64,000 nucleotides of DNA, taken from positions 1 through 64,000 of the forward strand of contig NZ_JAAHBQ010000012.1 in assembly GCF_020144665.1 (NCBI RefSeq), written 5' to 3'. Below are positions 50,113 through 60,762 of this stretch, in pieces. This stretch comes from Oscillatoria salina IIICB1. GTDB taxonomy: Bacteria > Cyanobacteriota > Cyanobacteriia > Cyanobacteriales > SIO1D9. The first letter of the stretch is position 1; each line of letters opens with the position of its first letter. The notes below the pieces were generated by a model. That model saw only the letters and a list, made by a program, of their open reading frames with translations, did not search any database and had not been told where the DNA came from. The position numbers and the translations under genes are program-made.

Positions 50113-51339
50113 TTAATTTTTTGAACCTTTTTCCGGGTTAATAGTAAAAGCAAAAAATCCTGCTAGGATTGTAATTACGCCAGTTACCCAGAAAGAAGAT
50201 CGATAGCCAAAATAATCTACTAATAGTCCGGCTGTAGCGGGACCTAAAGCTTGAGAAATACTAAAATAAGAGGTATTAACTCCTAAAATTTCTCCTTGTT
50301 CTGCCTCTTTTGTTTTTGTTGACAAAATTGATGTAACTAGAGGTCTCGGGAAAGCATTAGTTACTCCTAAGAAGGCAGCTAAAATAAAAAAGATGACAAT
50401 TTCTGGAAAAGTTGGCATGAGGAGAAAAACTATGCCTCGTGCTAGCAAAGCTACGCCAAGAATATAGATAATTTTAAATTTTTGATTGAGAGGTTCTAAG
50501 AAGAAAATTTCAGTGATTACACCAAATAAGCCAATTAGAGCAAATAAAATTGCGATAGTTTGTTCTTTTTGGTTAAGAACATTAAGCAAAAATGGTTGAA
50601 AGGCGAAGGCGAAAATTGTAAAGGTAAAACCAATTAAAAAAGTTATCAAAAATAGATCGCCAAATTGCCGAGTTAAATTAAATTTAAGCAGTTGACCAAA
50701 ACCCAAATCGCGCCAATTTAAAGAAAAGTTATTGTTTTCTTGTTTGGCGGGAGGAGCGGTTTCTGGTAAGAAAAATAAAACTAAAGAAGTAGCGATTGAG
50801 GCAATACCTGATGCTACTAAAAAACTCATTCCTAAAGAAGAAACTCCAGGAACTGTGGGTAAATTTTGAGCTATGTAACTTAAGGTTGGACCTGCAACAA
50901 CACCTAAGCGAAAACAAGCGCCAAAAATGCCAAAAGCTTTGGCTCGTTCTTCCTTACTAGTAGTATCGCTAATTACAGCGCGAGCGATGGATATATTTCC
51001 ACCTGTCAAACCATCAAAAATGCGGGCGACAAACAATAGCCAAGCCCAAGAAGTGAAAGCAGCAATGATATTAGCAATTACGGTTCCGAGGAGACTAACT
51101 ACTAATACTGGTTTGCGCCCAAAATAGTCAGATAGTTTGCCTAAAACTGGTGTAGCAATAAATTTAGAGATCGGGAAAACACTGACTAACAAACTTGCCT
51201 GAAAATCATTTAAGCCAAATGTTCTTGCATAGGGATAAATGATGGGAATAATAATAGTAAAAGTAACTGAATTGATAAAAGCAACTGAGGCAGCAATCCA
51301 AAACCGGAGCGGGAGATTAAAGTTTTGCAAAAAATTCAT
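50113..51339 (-). CDS. MFS transporter (drug/sugar efflux type)
   Basis: 408 residues with 12 predicted helices. The loop 2-3 motif is GKLSDYFGRKPVL, and FDGLTGGNISIARAVISD resembles TetA-like efflux pumps of the DHA1 group. It is likely a proton-driven exporter of unknown substrate in the plasma membrane. It is convergent with the ethylene-receptor-like kinase, 57 bases apart, without a clear shared terminator. Confidence 0.87.
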   Translation of the reverse strand: MNFLQNFNLPLRFWIAASVAFINSVTFTIIIPIIYPYARTFGLNDFQASLLVSVFPISKFIATPVLGKLSDYFGRKPVLVVSLLGTVIANIIAAFTSWAWLLFVARIFDGLTGGNISIARAVISDTTSKEERAKAFGIFGACFRLGVVAGPTLSYIAQNLPTVPGVSSLGMSFLVASGIASIATSLVLFFLPETAPPAKQENNNFSLNWRDLGFGQLLKFNLTRQFGDLFLITFLIGFTFTIFAFAFQPFLLNVLNQKEQTIAILFALIGLFGVITEIFFLEPLNQKFKIIYILGVALLARGIVFLLMPTFPEIVIFFILAAFLGVTNAFPRPLVTSILSTKTKEAEQGEILGVNTSYFSISQALGPATAGLLVDYFGYRSSFWVTGVITILAGFFAFTINPEKGSKN

Positions 51340-51518
51340 AACTTAAGGTTATTTGTTTGATTCTGTTGCCTGCTCAATCCAATTTTCAAGTGGCGAGTGA
51401 AAGCTTCTCATTTTTTAGTTAATTTACCACTTATATTCTTTTAAATATTTTCGATCTTGCTGAACTTCTATCTCGAGAATGAAGTTTGCTTTTCAAGAGT
51501 TAGAAAAACAAAAAAAAG

Positions 51519-52499
51519 TTAAGTTTGCATTTTTGCTAAGATACCTAAAACTTGATTATGAATTGCGCCATTGCTAGCAACAATTCCGCGATTATTACTT
51601 AATTTCGCTCCTAAAGAAAAGTCTAAATTTTTACCGTCAAGGTCGGTGACTTTTCCCCCAGCTTCAGTAACTACGATCGCGCCCGCCGCATGATCCCAAA
51701 TATTTTCTCGTCGCGAAATTTTTTCGGGTCGCGGAATACGCAAATATAAATCAGCTTGTCCTCGCGCTACTGCACCATATTTAGCCTGAGAATCCATTTG
51801 TAAAAAAGTTTGAGTAATCCCGAGTTGAGCGGCAAGCGCGTGATGTTTCGAGCGATCGCTGTGGGCTGATTCAACACTTTCAATTAAACGTAATTTTTCC
51901 CCATCTTGCCATTGATTTACTCGTATCGAAATCGACCGATCGCTATTCAGGGAAATCATCTCTGTCCCTTCACCTCGGACAGCAACGAATAAAACGCCTC
52001 GATCTTGAGTTGGTTGTTCGGGATTGAAAGGTAAACTCGGACAAGCAAGAACACCTAATCTAACCTCACCGTCCTCAATCAAGGCTAAAGCGATCGCATA
52101 CCGATCGCCGCGAATAAATCCTTTCGTACCATCAATGGGGTCTAAAGTCCAGTAACGACGAGCAACTTGACCATTACCGCGATCGATCCAGACAGCCACA
52201 TCCTCTGGTGTAGCAGCAGGAATCAGAGTTTTGACATATTCAGTTATTTGCAGCCAGCGAGAGTGATTCGACTGCTGCTTTAACATCGCCGCATCTTCTT
52301 CCGCTACTACCGGGTCATCAGGAAAATTTGTTTGCAAAGCTTGACAGATCGCTGCTTGACAACCAAAGTCGGCTATAGTGACCGGAGAGCGGTCTGTTTT
52401 TTGGATAGTTTGCTCGTCTTGTTGAGCGCGAACTTGCTCGCAAAGAGCAGCAGCCGAACGAGCAGCCGCGATCGCAACCTGTTTTTCAATTTGCAACAT
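51519..52499 (-). CDS. 3'(2'),5'-bisphosphate nucleotidase / inositol-monophosphatase-like protein
   Basis: 326 residues from ATG 52499 (MLQIEKQVAIAAARSAA); an extension to 52532 lacks a ribosome site. Metal-site motifs of the lithium-sensitive phosphatases are VAEEDAA, DPIDGTKGF and WDHAAGAIVVTEAGG. Length and the HAL2-like insertions suggest cleavage of 3'-phosphoadenosine 5'-phosphate (sulfate assimilation by-product) rather than inositol phosphate. Substrate is inferred. Confidence 0.85.
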   Translation of the reverse strand: MLQIEKQVAIAAARSAAALCEQVRAQQDEQTIQKTDRSPVTIADFGCQAAICQALQTNFPDDPVVAEEDAAMLKQQSNHSRWLQITEYVKTLIPAATPEDVAVWIDRGNGQVARRYWTLDPIDGTKGFIRGDRYAIALALIEDGEVRLGVLACPSLPFNPEQPTQDRGVLFVAVRGEGTEMISLNSDRSISIRVNQWQDGEKLRLIESVESAHSDRSKHHALAAQLGITQTFLQMDSQAKYGAVARGQADLYLRIPRPEKISRRENIWDHAAGAIVVTEAGGKVTDLDGKNLDFSLGAKLSNNRGIVASNGAIHNQVLGILAKMQT

Positions 52500-52735
52500 G
52501 GTGGCTTGACCAATTAAGCTAACACAGCACAAATACTAGCGAAATTTTGCACTTTTTTGACAAAACAGGATCGAATCCCAGAAAAAATTTCCAACTACCC
52601 TAGATTCCTGTAAATTTGTAGAATTGGGATGTTTCCCTGGTCAAACGACTCCTAACAAGCCTAAATTTTAGTTAGCATTGAAGCGCAACCAGGGCGTATC
52701 TTAAATAGGGATGTAGCCAATAAGCGAAGCGATTA

Positions 52736-53962
52736 ATGTCTCAGGAAACCTCCAGCAAAAACCCCCAGACACAACAGCAGTCAAGAACCTCTGTTCCCGT
52801 CCAACCTTGGTCAGCAGAAAGTGAAGCAGATCGACTCATGGACGATCTGTTCTTGGATCTGGAAAAAATGTTAGTACGCGGTGCAAAGTTGCCCACAGAA
52901 CCAGCAAAACCAGAATATGTTTCTCTACAGCCTGTTTCTGTACCTAAGCTTGTTCCTACCTCTACACCCGGACAATCCGGACAGTTGGTAGAACCATCTC
53001 CAGCAGTATCTACTCCTCAAGAAATTACGGAAACTTCTCCGGCGAGGAAGTCGAAAACCAAAACTAGCAAAGCCAAAACAAATAAATATCTAGACAAAAT
53101 TCTCTTTGGTATTGCTTGTGCATCATTAGTAGCAGTGGTGTTCTGGTTAGTCACTCAAGAAAAGCTAAAATTACCACAATTTTTAGCTAATAAAGTGGGA
53201 ACGACAGCTACACCATCAGATTCTCTTTCTTCAGGAGATGCCCAGTTTATTCAATATATGCTGCGATCGCTGGAAGTTATCGATCGCAAAACAGAGCAAC
53301 AACAGAAAATTGCTTCTGCGGGAGAAACTTCTGTTCCCTCGGCAGCTAATCTGGCTCCTGGTGCTAATGGCGCTCCTACGGTTCTCGAAAGAGTTTACAT
53401 CCCTGTCTATCCACCGACACAAACTCCTTCGGTAGTAGTCGTACCTCCCCAAACTGAGGTGGCTCCTGCACCCGCTCCGGCTCCTTCGGCGGTGCAACCT
53501 GCACCTCCGCCACCACTAACCCAAGCAGCGCCATCGCCTTCTCCTCAACCTTCGCCTTCGGTGCAAGCAGCAGCGCCATCGCCTTCTCCTCAACCTTCGC
53601 CTTCGGTACAAGCCACAGCGCCATCGCCTTCTCCTCAACCCTCGCCTTCGGTACAAGCCACAGCACCATCGCCTTCTCCTCAACCTTCTCCTTCTCCTCA
53701 AACTTCAGCAACATCACCAACTGAGGTAGAAACTACACCAGAAGAAACTGTTGCCGCATTGCCGCAACATACCTTAGTCGGATTGTTAGAATTAGGATCT
53801 CGCTCGGCGGCTTTATTTAACATTAATGGCATCACCCAACGTTTTCGCGTCGGTGAGGCGATCGGTTCTAGTGGCTGGATTTTGGTAGAAGTCGCTAACC
53901 AAAAAGCAATTATTCGCCGTAATGGTGAGGTACGCTCGATTTATGTCGGACAAAAGTTCTGA
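52736..53962 (+). CDS. Membrane-anchored proline-rich protein with GspC/PilP-like C-terminus
   Basis: 408 residues. The cytoplasmic N-terminus (1-120) includes a Lys-rich stretch before one membrane helix (ILFGIACASLVAVVFWLVT). A periplasmic Pro-rich linker follows with about four copies of a 15-residue unit (APSPSPQPSPSVQAT). It ends in a 65-residue domain, LVGLLELGSRSAALFNINGITQRF then VGEAIGSSGWILVEV...IRRNGEVRSIYVGQ. That domain looks like the small beta domain of GspC/PilP proteins, suggesting an envelope-spanning role such as pilus or secretion-machine assembly. The fold match is by eye only. Confidence 0.7.
   Translation: MSQETSSKNPQTQQQSRTSVPVQPWSAESEADRLMDDLFLDLEKMLVRGAKLPTEPAKPEYVSLQPVSVPKLVPTSTPGQSGQLVEPSPAVSTPQEITETSPARKSKTKTSKAKTNKYLDKILFGIACASLVAVVFWLVTQEKLKLPQFLANKVGTTATPSDSLSSGDAQFIQYMLRSLEVIDRKTEQQQKIASAGETSVPSAANLAPGANGAPTVLERVYIPVYPPTQTPSVVVVPPQTEVAPAPAPAPSAVQPAPPPPLTQAAPSPSPQPSPSVQAAAPSPSPQPSPSVQATAPSPSPQPSPSVQATAPSPSPQPSPSPQTSATSPTEVETTPEETVAALPQHTLVGLLELGSRSAALFNINGITQRFRVGEAIGSSGWILVEVANQKAIIRRNGEVRSIYVGQKF
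53525..53700 (+). repeat. 45-bp in-frame tandem repeat
   Basis: Three to four copies of a 45-base unit containing CCATCGCCTTCTCCTCAACC encode the APSPSPQPSPSVQAT repeats. Copies differ by a few bases, so copy number probably varies between strains. Confidence 0.85.
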
Positions 53963-54009
53963 GATATCCTAGTGGCTAGTAGCAAATAACAATTAAATAA
54001 CAATTAACG

Positions 54010-54591
54010 ATGGGAATATTTGATGATTTAAGTCGGTTTCTGGAAACTAGACTAGAGGAATTTTTGCGTAATAATCCTCATTTAGAGCTACAAGCCCTAG
54101 AGGAACAACTCAAAGAACAAGAAAAAGACACCTTGCGCTTGATTATTGATTTACAGAAGCAAGAAAAAAGTTTGCAAGAGGAAATTTTGGCGATCGCTAA
54201 AGATATCCAAATTTGGCACGCTCGCATTGACAAAGCCAAAGCTGCTGGTAGACTCGATTTGGCTCAAGCTGCACAAGAACGAGAAGCTGCTCTCCTACGC
54301 CAAGGAAATCAACGTTGGGGACAAATGGAAGGCTTAAAAAAGCGTATTGTTCAAGCTAAGGAATTGGTGCGTCAAATTCAGCAACGACAGCAAGAAGTGA
54401 AAACTAAGGCGGCTGAAGCCCAAGCTGCTCAAACTGCTGCGAATGCTTCTACCTGGGAAACTTCTGGTTGGAACCAAGGATATACTACCACCAACAGTTA
54501 CCGTCAAGTTGCCGATCCCCTCGAAGCTCAGTTTCAACGCTGGGAAATGGATGAAGAGTTAGAACAAATGAAACGCAATATGGGGCGCTAG
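54010..54591 (+). CDS. Coiled-coil protein, TIGR04376-like
   Basis: 193 residues. MGIFDDLSRFLETRLEEFLRNNPHLELQALEEQLKEQEKDT opens a long charged coiled coil (about 25-140). A Thr/Ser/Asn linker and a short terminal helix (DPLEAQFQRWEMDEELEQMKRNMG) follow. It resembles a cyanobacterial family of unknown role (TIGR04376) with a PspA-like look. It starts 47 bases after the proline-rich protein and is probably in its operon. Confidence 0.75.
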   Translation: MGIFDDLSRFLETRLEEFLRNNPHLELQALEEQLKEQEKDTLRLIIDLQKQEKSLQEEILAIAKDIQIWHARIDKAKAAGRLDLAQAAQEREAALLRQGNQRWGQMEGLKKRIVQAKELVRQIQQRQQEVKTKAAEAQAAQTAANASTWETSGWNQGYTTTNSYRQVADPLEAQFQRWEMDEELEQMKRNMGR

Positions 54592-54602
54592 TTGGGGGTT
54601 TT

Positions 54603-54770
54603 CAGTTAACAGTTAGCAGTGAACAGTTAGCAGTTAGCAGTTAGCAGTTAGCCGTTAGCAGTTAGCCGTTAGCAGTTAGCCGTTAGCAGTGACCAACGAC
54701 CAATTAACAGCGATCGGTTTATCTCCCTTGTCTCCCAATCCCCAGTCCCCAGTCCCTAATCCCTAGTCCT
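54603..54770. repeat. CAGTTAG/CCGTTAG heptamer tandem array
   Basis: About a dozen 7-base units, CAGTTAG alternating with CCGTTAG in a 14-base superperiod (54603-54692). They are followed by CCCCAGTCCCCAGTCCC-type repeats. This is the longest array of this kind in the window. Confidence 0.85.
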
Positions 54771-55070
54771 GTTGATTTTAAAGGAAATTGAGCGCTTCGC
54801 TTGAGATGTAGAGCTTTCACTCAACTGAGGATAACTATTATTTCCTTCTAAACTGTTGACAAAATTATTATTTTGTGGTAATGAGTTAGTTAAATCATCG
54901 GGAGATTCTTGCCCAAGAAAAGAACAAATCCCTTTTTCATAGTTAGAAGCGATCGCCAAAAAAGCCCCAGCCAAGATAAACACTGGTAGCGGTAAGGTAA
55001 TATCTTTCGCCCACTGATACAGTTCAGCTAATCCGAACAAGAGAAAGAAACTAACAATCCAGACTTTCAT
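54756..55070 (-). CDS. Small membrane protein (104 aa)
   Basis: Two hydrophobic helices (VWIVSFFLLFGLAELYQW and LPLPVFILAGAFLAIASNY) are followed by an Asn/Ser-rich soluble tail that ends in a basic patch. It looks like a small cyanobacterial membrane protein of unknown function. Its stop lies inside the repeat zone. No partner is evident. Confidence 0.65.
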   Translation of the reverse strand: MKVWIVSFFLLFGLAELYQWAKDITLPLPVFILAGAFLAIASNYEKGICSFLGQESPDDLTNSLPQNNNFVNSLEGNNSYPQLSESSTSQAKRSISFKINRTRD

Positions 55071-55227
55071 AGCAAAGGCTAGGGTACTTTAAGAGTATTT
55101 TATCGTTGGTCTGGTTTTTGTGCCAATTTTAGCTCCAGAAATCGCCCCGGAAAACAAACAGAAGGCATCGCCAAGATTTTAGCTGGAAACAACTCAACCA
55201 AAAACCTAACAATGCCTTCAGTGGAAA

Positions 55228-55490
55228 AATAGGTGCCTCAGCGAAGCCTCAGAAAAGGCGATTAGGCAAAACCTAGCGGCGCAAACAGCGATCGCCTGTA
55301 TCTACCGAGATTGACAACTCCCCTGCCTAAAGGCGAGTGGATTCTCGCTTCATTGGGAGAGTCTAGCCGATACACATAGTATCAACCCCGATCTCTTTAC
55401 CCTCGACGAGCATTTTTCCCGTCTGCCCGAAGGTACTTACTCACTGAGTTTAGCATCAAGCCGTCCTTATAGGACGGGGCTAATAACCCA
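55228..55490. mobile_element. Possible degraded IS200/IS605 end sequence
   Basis: Non-coding DNA with several short inverted repeats (GCGAAGC..GCTTC, CTGCCTAAAGGCGAG) and a terminal CCGTCCT/AGGACGG hairpin (55461-55477). The arrangement resembles the non-coding 3' part of cyanobacterial tnpB elements, but no tnpB sequence is recognisable. Low confidence. Confidence 0.3.
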
Positions 55491-55503
55491 AATTTTTCAG
55501 TAA

Positions 55504-56505
55504 CTATACCTTCGCAGGAACCTTTTCTTCCGCAGCAATTAATTTTTCGTAAGTTTCTCTCATTTTCATCCCAACAAGCACTTGGAACAAACCGGAACCA
55601 TTATTTGAGCCTGGATAATCCTTGTGCTTGAGCAACAACTCAGTCATTTCACCGTAGTGTTTAGCTCCAGTATTGCTGAGATGGCTTTCAATATAAATTA
55701 GTTCTTCCAGGTTGTCGAACTGACCATCTACTTCCAAAACCGAGACATCATGTCCGTAGTAGCTATCAGGACCATAGAAAAGTTTGATTCCTGGGAAAGC
55801 ACAAGTTAACTTACGTCCACAAGGTCTCCAGTCAATCGTCGAACCTTCATCAAACAAATATACTGGCTCAAAGTTAACCACATGATCCTTTTGTAGCAAG
55901 CGCACGCGAAGATACTTACACTCTTTATCTTCAATTAATTGAGTGGGCAGTACCTGAATAACTACATCAGCGTATTCTTTTTGTGGCTCAATGTAGGCAT
56001 TAAAATCTGGTCGTCTGGCATTAATCGAAGCAATCACATCTTCATAAGAGTGACCGCGTTCTGCCATATCGCGCTGAATTTTCCAATTAATTTTCACTTC
56101 ATCGCTGATATCGAGATAAACACCGAAATCTACCAGCGATCGCACCCGCTCATCATATAACGGATGAAGACCTTCGATCACAATCACCTTATTTGGCTCA
56201 ATTCTTTCGGGAGGATCGATTTCTCCAGTTTCGTGATTGTAAATCGGTTTGTCAATCGCTTTACCTCCTTTGAGCGCTTTGATTTGTTCGTACATCAAAT
56301 CAAAATTATTTGCCTTTGGGTTCAGCGCCGTCACCCCAGCTTTTTTTCTGCCTTTACGGTCGAGACTATGATAGTCATCCAGACAGATAACCGTCATAAA
56401 CTCTTCACCGAACAAATCCGCCAATCTTTTCAAAAATGTTGACTTACCGCATCCTGAGTCTCCGGCAACACCTATTACAACCACGCGGTCTGACTGCATC
56501 GTCAT
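55504..56505 (-). CDS. prk: Phosphoribulokinase
   Basis: 333 residues. P-loop GDSGCGKST (15-23). The thioredoxin-controlled N-terminal cysteines are Cys19 and Cys41 (VICLDDYH), and the C-terminal pair is in WRPCGRKLTC. HPLYDERVRSLVDFGVYLDISDE is conserved. It phosphorylates ribulose 5-phosphate to ribulose 1,5-bisphosphate for Rubisco and is inactivated in the dark by oxidation and binding to CP12 and GAPDH. It is divergent from petH across a 541-base spacer. Confidence 0.98.
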   Translation of the reverse strand: MTMQSDRVVVIGVAGDSGCGKSTFLKRLADLFGEEFMTVICLDDYHSLDRKGRKKAGVTALNPKANNFDLMYEQIKALKGGKAIDKPIYNHETGEIDPPERIEPNKVIVIEGLHPLYDERVRSLVDFGVYLDISDEVKINWKIQRDMAERGHSYEDVIASINARRPDFNAYIEPQKEYADVVIQVLPTQLIEDKECKYLRVRLLQKDHVVNFEPVYLFDEGSTIDWRPCGRKLTCAFPGIKLFYGPDSYYGHDVSVLEVDGQFDNLEELIYIESHLSNTGAKHYGEMTELLLKHKDYPGSNNGSGLFQVLVGMKMRETYEKLIAAEEKVPAKV

Positions 56506-58246
<1,741 letters not shown>

Positions 58247-58352
58247 ACATTCGTAATTCACATTGTCTTGACAAAAAAAACTAAAATTGCGATCGCTTTG
58301 CCCCATCGCAACCAGTTTCTCAAGGCTCTGGCGAAACCTCAAAATTTAACAC

Positions 58353-58412
58353 GAGCGCGTTCCCATTCTCCGCTCTAGGAGGAAAAGTGGACGCGCTCAG
58401 TTTTTGTTGATG
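58353..58412 (+). terminator. Terminator after petH
   Basis: Long-range stem GAGCGCGT/ACGCGCTC (about 58354-58361 with 58391-58398) is followed by AGTTTTTG. Confidence 0.7.
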
Positions 58413-58715
58413 ACATTTTAGTTCGGATGTCACACCAAGCTAAAGTTGCGAGTAAGATGAAAATTAAGTTAAATTTGATTAAGATAGCTGGGCAATTAAG
58501 GCATTTCGACGGTATGAAACAAAAAGCTTGACAAAAAAACCATAATAATATCCAAAAATCAAAAAACCGTTGAGATAAGGATTTTCCCTCGTGGAAAACT
58601 ATTCCCCAAATTGAAAACTAGCGGCAATACAGGGCGTAATCGCACGTCCAGTAAAGGTAAAACTTTACAAAACATTTTGAGAGAACAATAACCATTATTC
58701 AGAGAAGAATAGGCA
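58413..58715 (+). promoter_or_regulatory. ftsH leader region
   Basis: About 300 bases between the petH terminator and ftsH with no gene. It should contain the ftsH promoter. No specific motif is recognised. Confidence 0.35.
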
Positions 58716-60602
58716 ATGAAAATTTCTTGGAGAATAGTGCTACTGTGGACGTTACCCGCCCTGGTAATCGGGTTTTTCCTCTGGCAAGGTGCGTTTGCTT
58801 CCAATCCAGCAGAAATGGGTGGTAACACAGCTAGCACTCGTATGACTTACGGTCGCTTTTTAGAATATTTAGATGCAGGTAGAGTTACTAGTGTAGACCT
58901 TTATGAAGGTGGTCGAACGGCGATCGTGCAAGCGGTTGACCCACAATTAGATAATCGCGTACAAAACTTGCGTGTAGATTTACCGACTAAAGCTCCTGAG
59001 TTAATTGAAAAGCTCAGAAAAGCAAACGTAAGACTCGAATCTCATCCCATCCGCAATGATGGTGCGTTGTGGGGACTTTTAGGTAACTTAATCTTTCCAG
59101 TTTTGTTGATTGGAGCGTTATTTTTACTTTTCCGTCGCTCTAGTAATATACCGGGCGGTCCTGGTCAAGCAATGAATTTTGGCAAGTCCCGCGCTCGTTT
59201 TCAAATGGAAGCTAAGACTGGCGTGAAGTTTGATGATGTAGCGGGAATTGAGGAAGCGAAGGAAGAATTGCAAGAAGTTGTAACTTTCTTGAAGCAACCG
59301 GAACGTTTTACTGCCGTTGGCGCTCGGATTCCTAAAGGTGTGTTGTTGGTAGGACCTCCGGGAACTGGTAAAACTTTGTTAGCAAAAGCGATCGCTGGGG
59401 AAGCAGGTGTACCTTTCTTTAGCATCTCTGGTTCTGAGTTTGTCGAGATGTTTGTCGGTGTCGGTGCTTCTCGCGTGCGCGATTTGTTCAAAAAAGCGAA
59501 AGAAAATGCTCCTTGCTTAATTTTTATCGATGAGATTGACGCAGTTGGTCGTCAGCGTGGGGCGGGAATTGGTGGTGGTAATGACGAACGGGAACAAACC
59601 CTGAACCAGTTACTCACCGAAATGGATGGTTTTGAAGGCAATACCGGGATTATTATTATCGCGGCTACCAACCGTCCTGATGTTTTAGATGCTGCTTTAT
59701 TGCGTCCAGGACGCTTTGACAGACAAGTAATTGTCGATGCACCAGACTTAAAAGGACGAATTGGTGTCTTAGAAGTACACGCCCGCAATAAGAAATTAGC
59801 GCCCGAAGTTTCCATTGAAGCGATCGCCCGTCGCACTCCTGGTTTTACTGGGGCAGATTTGGCTAATTTGCTCAACGAAGCGGCGATTTTAACCGCACGT
59901 CGGCGCAAAGAAGCGATTACGATGCACGAAATTGACGATGCAGTTGACCGGGTAATCGCGGGAATGGAAGGTACTCCTCTGGTTGATAGCAAAACCAAAC
60001 GTTTGATTGCTTATCACGAAGTCGGTCACGCGATCGTCGGTACGCTAGTTAAAGACCACGATCCCGTGCAAAAAGTGACCTTGATTCCACGCGGACAAGC
60101 CCGTGGTTTGACTTGGTTTGTCCCTGATGAAGAACAAGGTTTAGTTACCAGATCCCAGCTAATTGCGCGTATTGCTGGCGCTTTAGGCGGTCGTGCGGCG
60201 GAAGAAGAAATCTTCGGTCACGATGAAGTTACCACAGGTGCAGGTGGTGACTTACAACAAGTAGCAGAAATGGCGCGACAAATGGTCACTCGTTACGGGA
60301 TGAGCGATTTAGGTCCGCTATCTTTAGAAGGACAAGGTGGAGAAGTGTTTCTTGGTGGCGGTTTGATGAATCGTGCTGAGTATTCTGAAGAAATTGCTAC
60401 TCGGATTGATGCTCAAATACGCGAAATTGCCGAACGCGGTCATCAGTTAGCCCGCAAGATTATTCGGGAGAATCGCGAAGTAATTGACCGTTTAGTAGAC
60501 CTTTTAATTGAGAAGGAAACTATCGACGGTGAAGAGTTCCGTCAGATTGTTGCTGAGTACACTGAAGTTCCTGAAAAAGACCAGTTTGTACCTCAGTTAT
60601 AA
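58716..60602 (+). CDS. ftsH: ATP-dependent zinc metalloprotease FtsH (photosystem II repair type)
   Basis: 628 residues: two membrane helices (about 5-24 and 115-136) flank a lumenal/periplasmic domain. The AAA+ domain has Walker A GPPGTGKT, Walker [10 protein letters not shown] and SRH arginines in [10 protein letters not shown]. The protease domain has the zinc motif HEVGHA, with Val where E. coli has Ala, as in the cyanobacterial/plastid FtsH2/FtsH8 group. That group degrades damaged D1 protein. Which of the usual four cyanobacterial FtsH copies this is cannot be proven here. Confidence 0.96.
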   Translation: MKISWRIVLLWTLPALVIGFFLWQGAFASNPAEMGGNTASTRMTYGRFLEYLDAGRVTSVDLYEGGRTAIVQAVDPQLDNRVQNLRVDLPTKAPELIEKLRKANVRLESHPIRNDGALWGLLGNLIFPVLLIGALFLLFRRSSNIPGGPGQAMNFGKSRARFQMEAKTGVKFDDVAGIEEAKEELQEVVTFLKQPERFTAVGARIPKGVLLVGPPGTGKTLLAKAIAGEAGVPFFSISGSEFVEMFVGVGASRVRDLFKKAKENAPCLIFIDEIDAVGRQRGAGIGGGNDEREQTLNQLLTEMDGFEGNTGIIIIAATNRPDVLDAALLRPGRFDRQVIVDAPDLKGRIGVLEVHARNKKLAPEVSIEAIARRTPGFTGADLANLLNEAAILTARRRKEAITMHEIDDAVDRVIAGMEGTPLVDSKTKRLIAYHEVGHAIVGTLVKDHDPVQKVTLIPRGQARGLTWFVPDEEQGLVTRSQLIARIAGALGGRAAEEEIFGHDEVTTGAGGDLQQVAEMARQMVTRYGMSDLGPLSLEGQGGEVFLGGGLMNRAEYSEEIATRIDAQIREIAERGHQLARKIIRENREVIDRLVDLLIEKETIDGEEFRQIVAEYTEVPEKDQFVPQL

Positions 60603-60665
60603 GTTCGAGAAATAAGCTCAAATTCGGTTAGTTAGTCATCGGCTGGTTTGTAATTATCATTGGTT

Positions 60666-60744
60666 TGGAGGTAGTTGAGATCGCCTCCATTTTTTCTTTG
60701 TTGACAAGCAAAGATAAGGCAGTTTAGGTAACTAAATCTGCCTC
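60666..60744. terminator. Terminators between convergent ftsH and glyS
   Basis: TGGAGG/CCTCCA (60666-60671 with 60684-60689) followed by TTTTTTC ends ftsH. A second hairpin (AGGCAG..TCTGCCT, 60717-60744) lies next to the glyS stop. Confidence 0.75.
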
Positions 60745-60762
60745 GATTTTTAGTTACAAATT

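Noticed and set aside
53376-53720. Long frames antisense to the proline-rich protein
   Set aside because: They arise from the GC-biased 45-bp repeat read backwards; low-complexity Arg/Glu composition only.
54603-54770. Possible CRISPR array
   Set aside because: The units are only 7 bases, continuous and without unique spacers; these are ordinary short tandem repeats.
55228-55490. Guide-RNA (omega RNA) gene of a TnpB system
   Set aside because: Hairpins are suggestive, but no tnpB is attached and no scaffold consensus can be verified by eye; kept only as a low-confidence element remnant.
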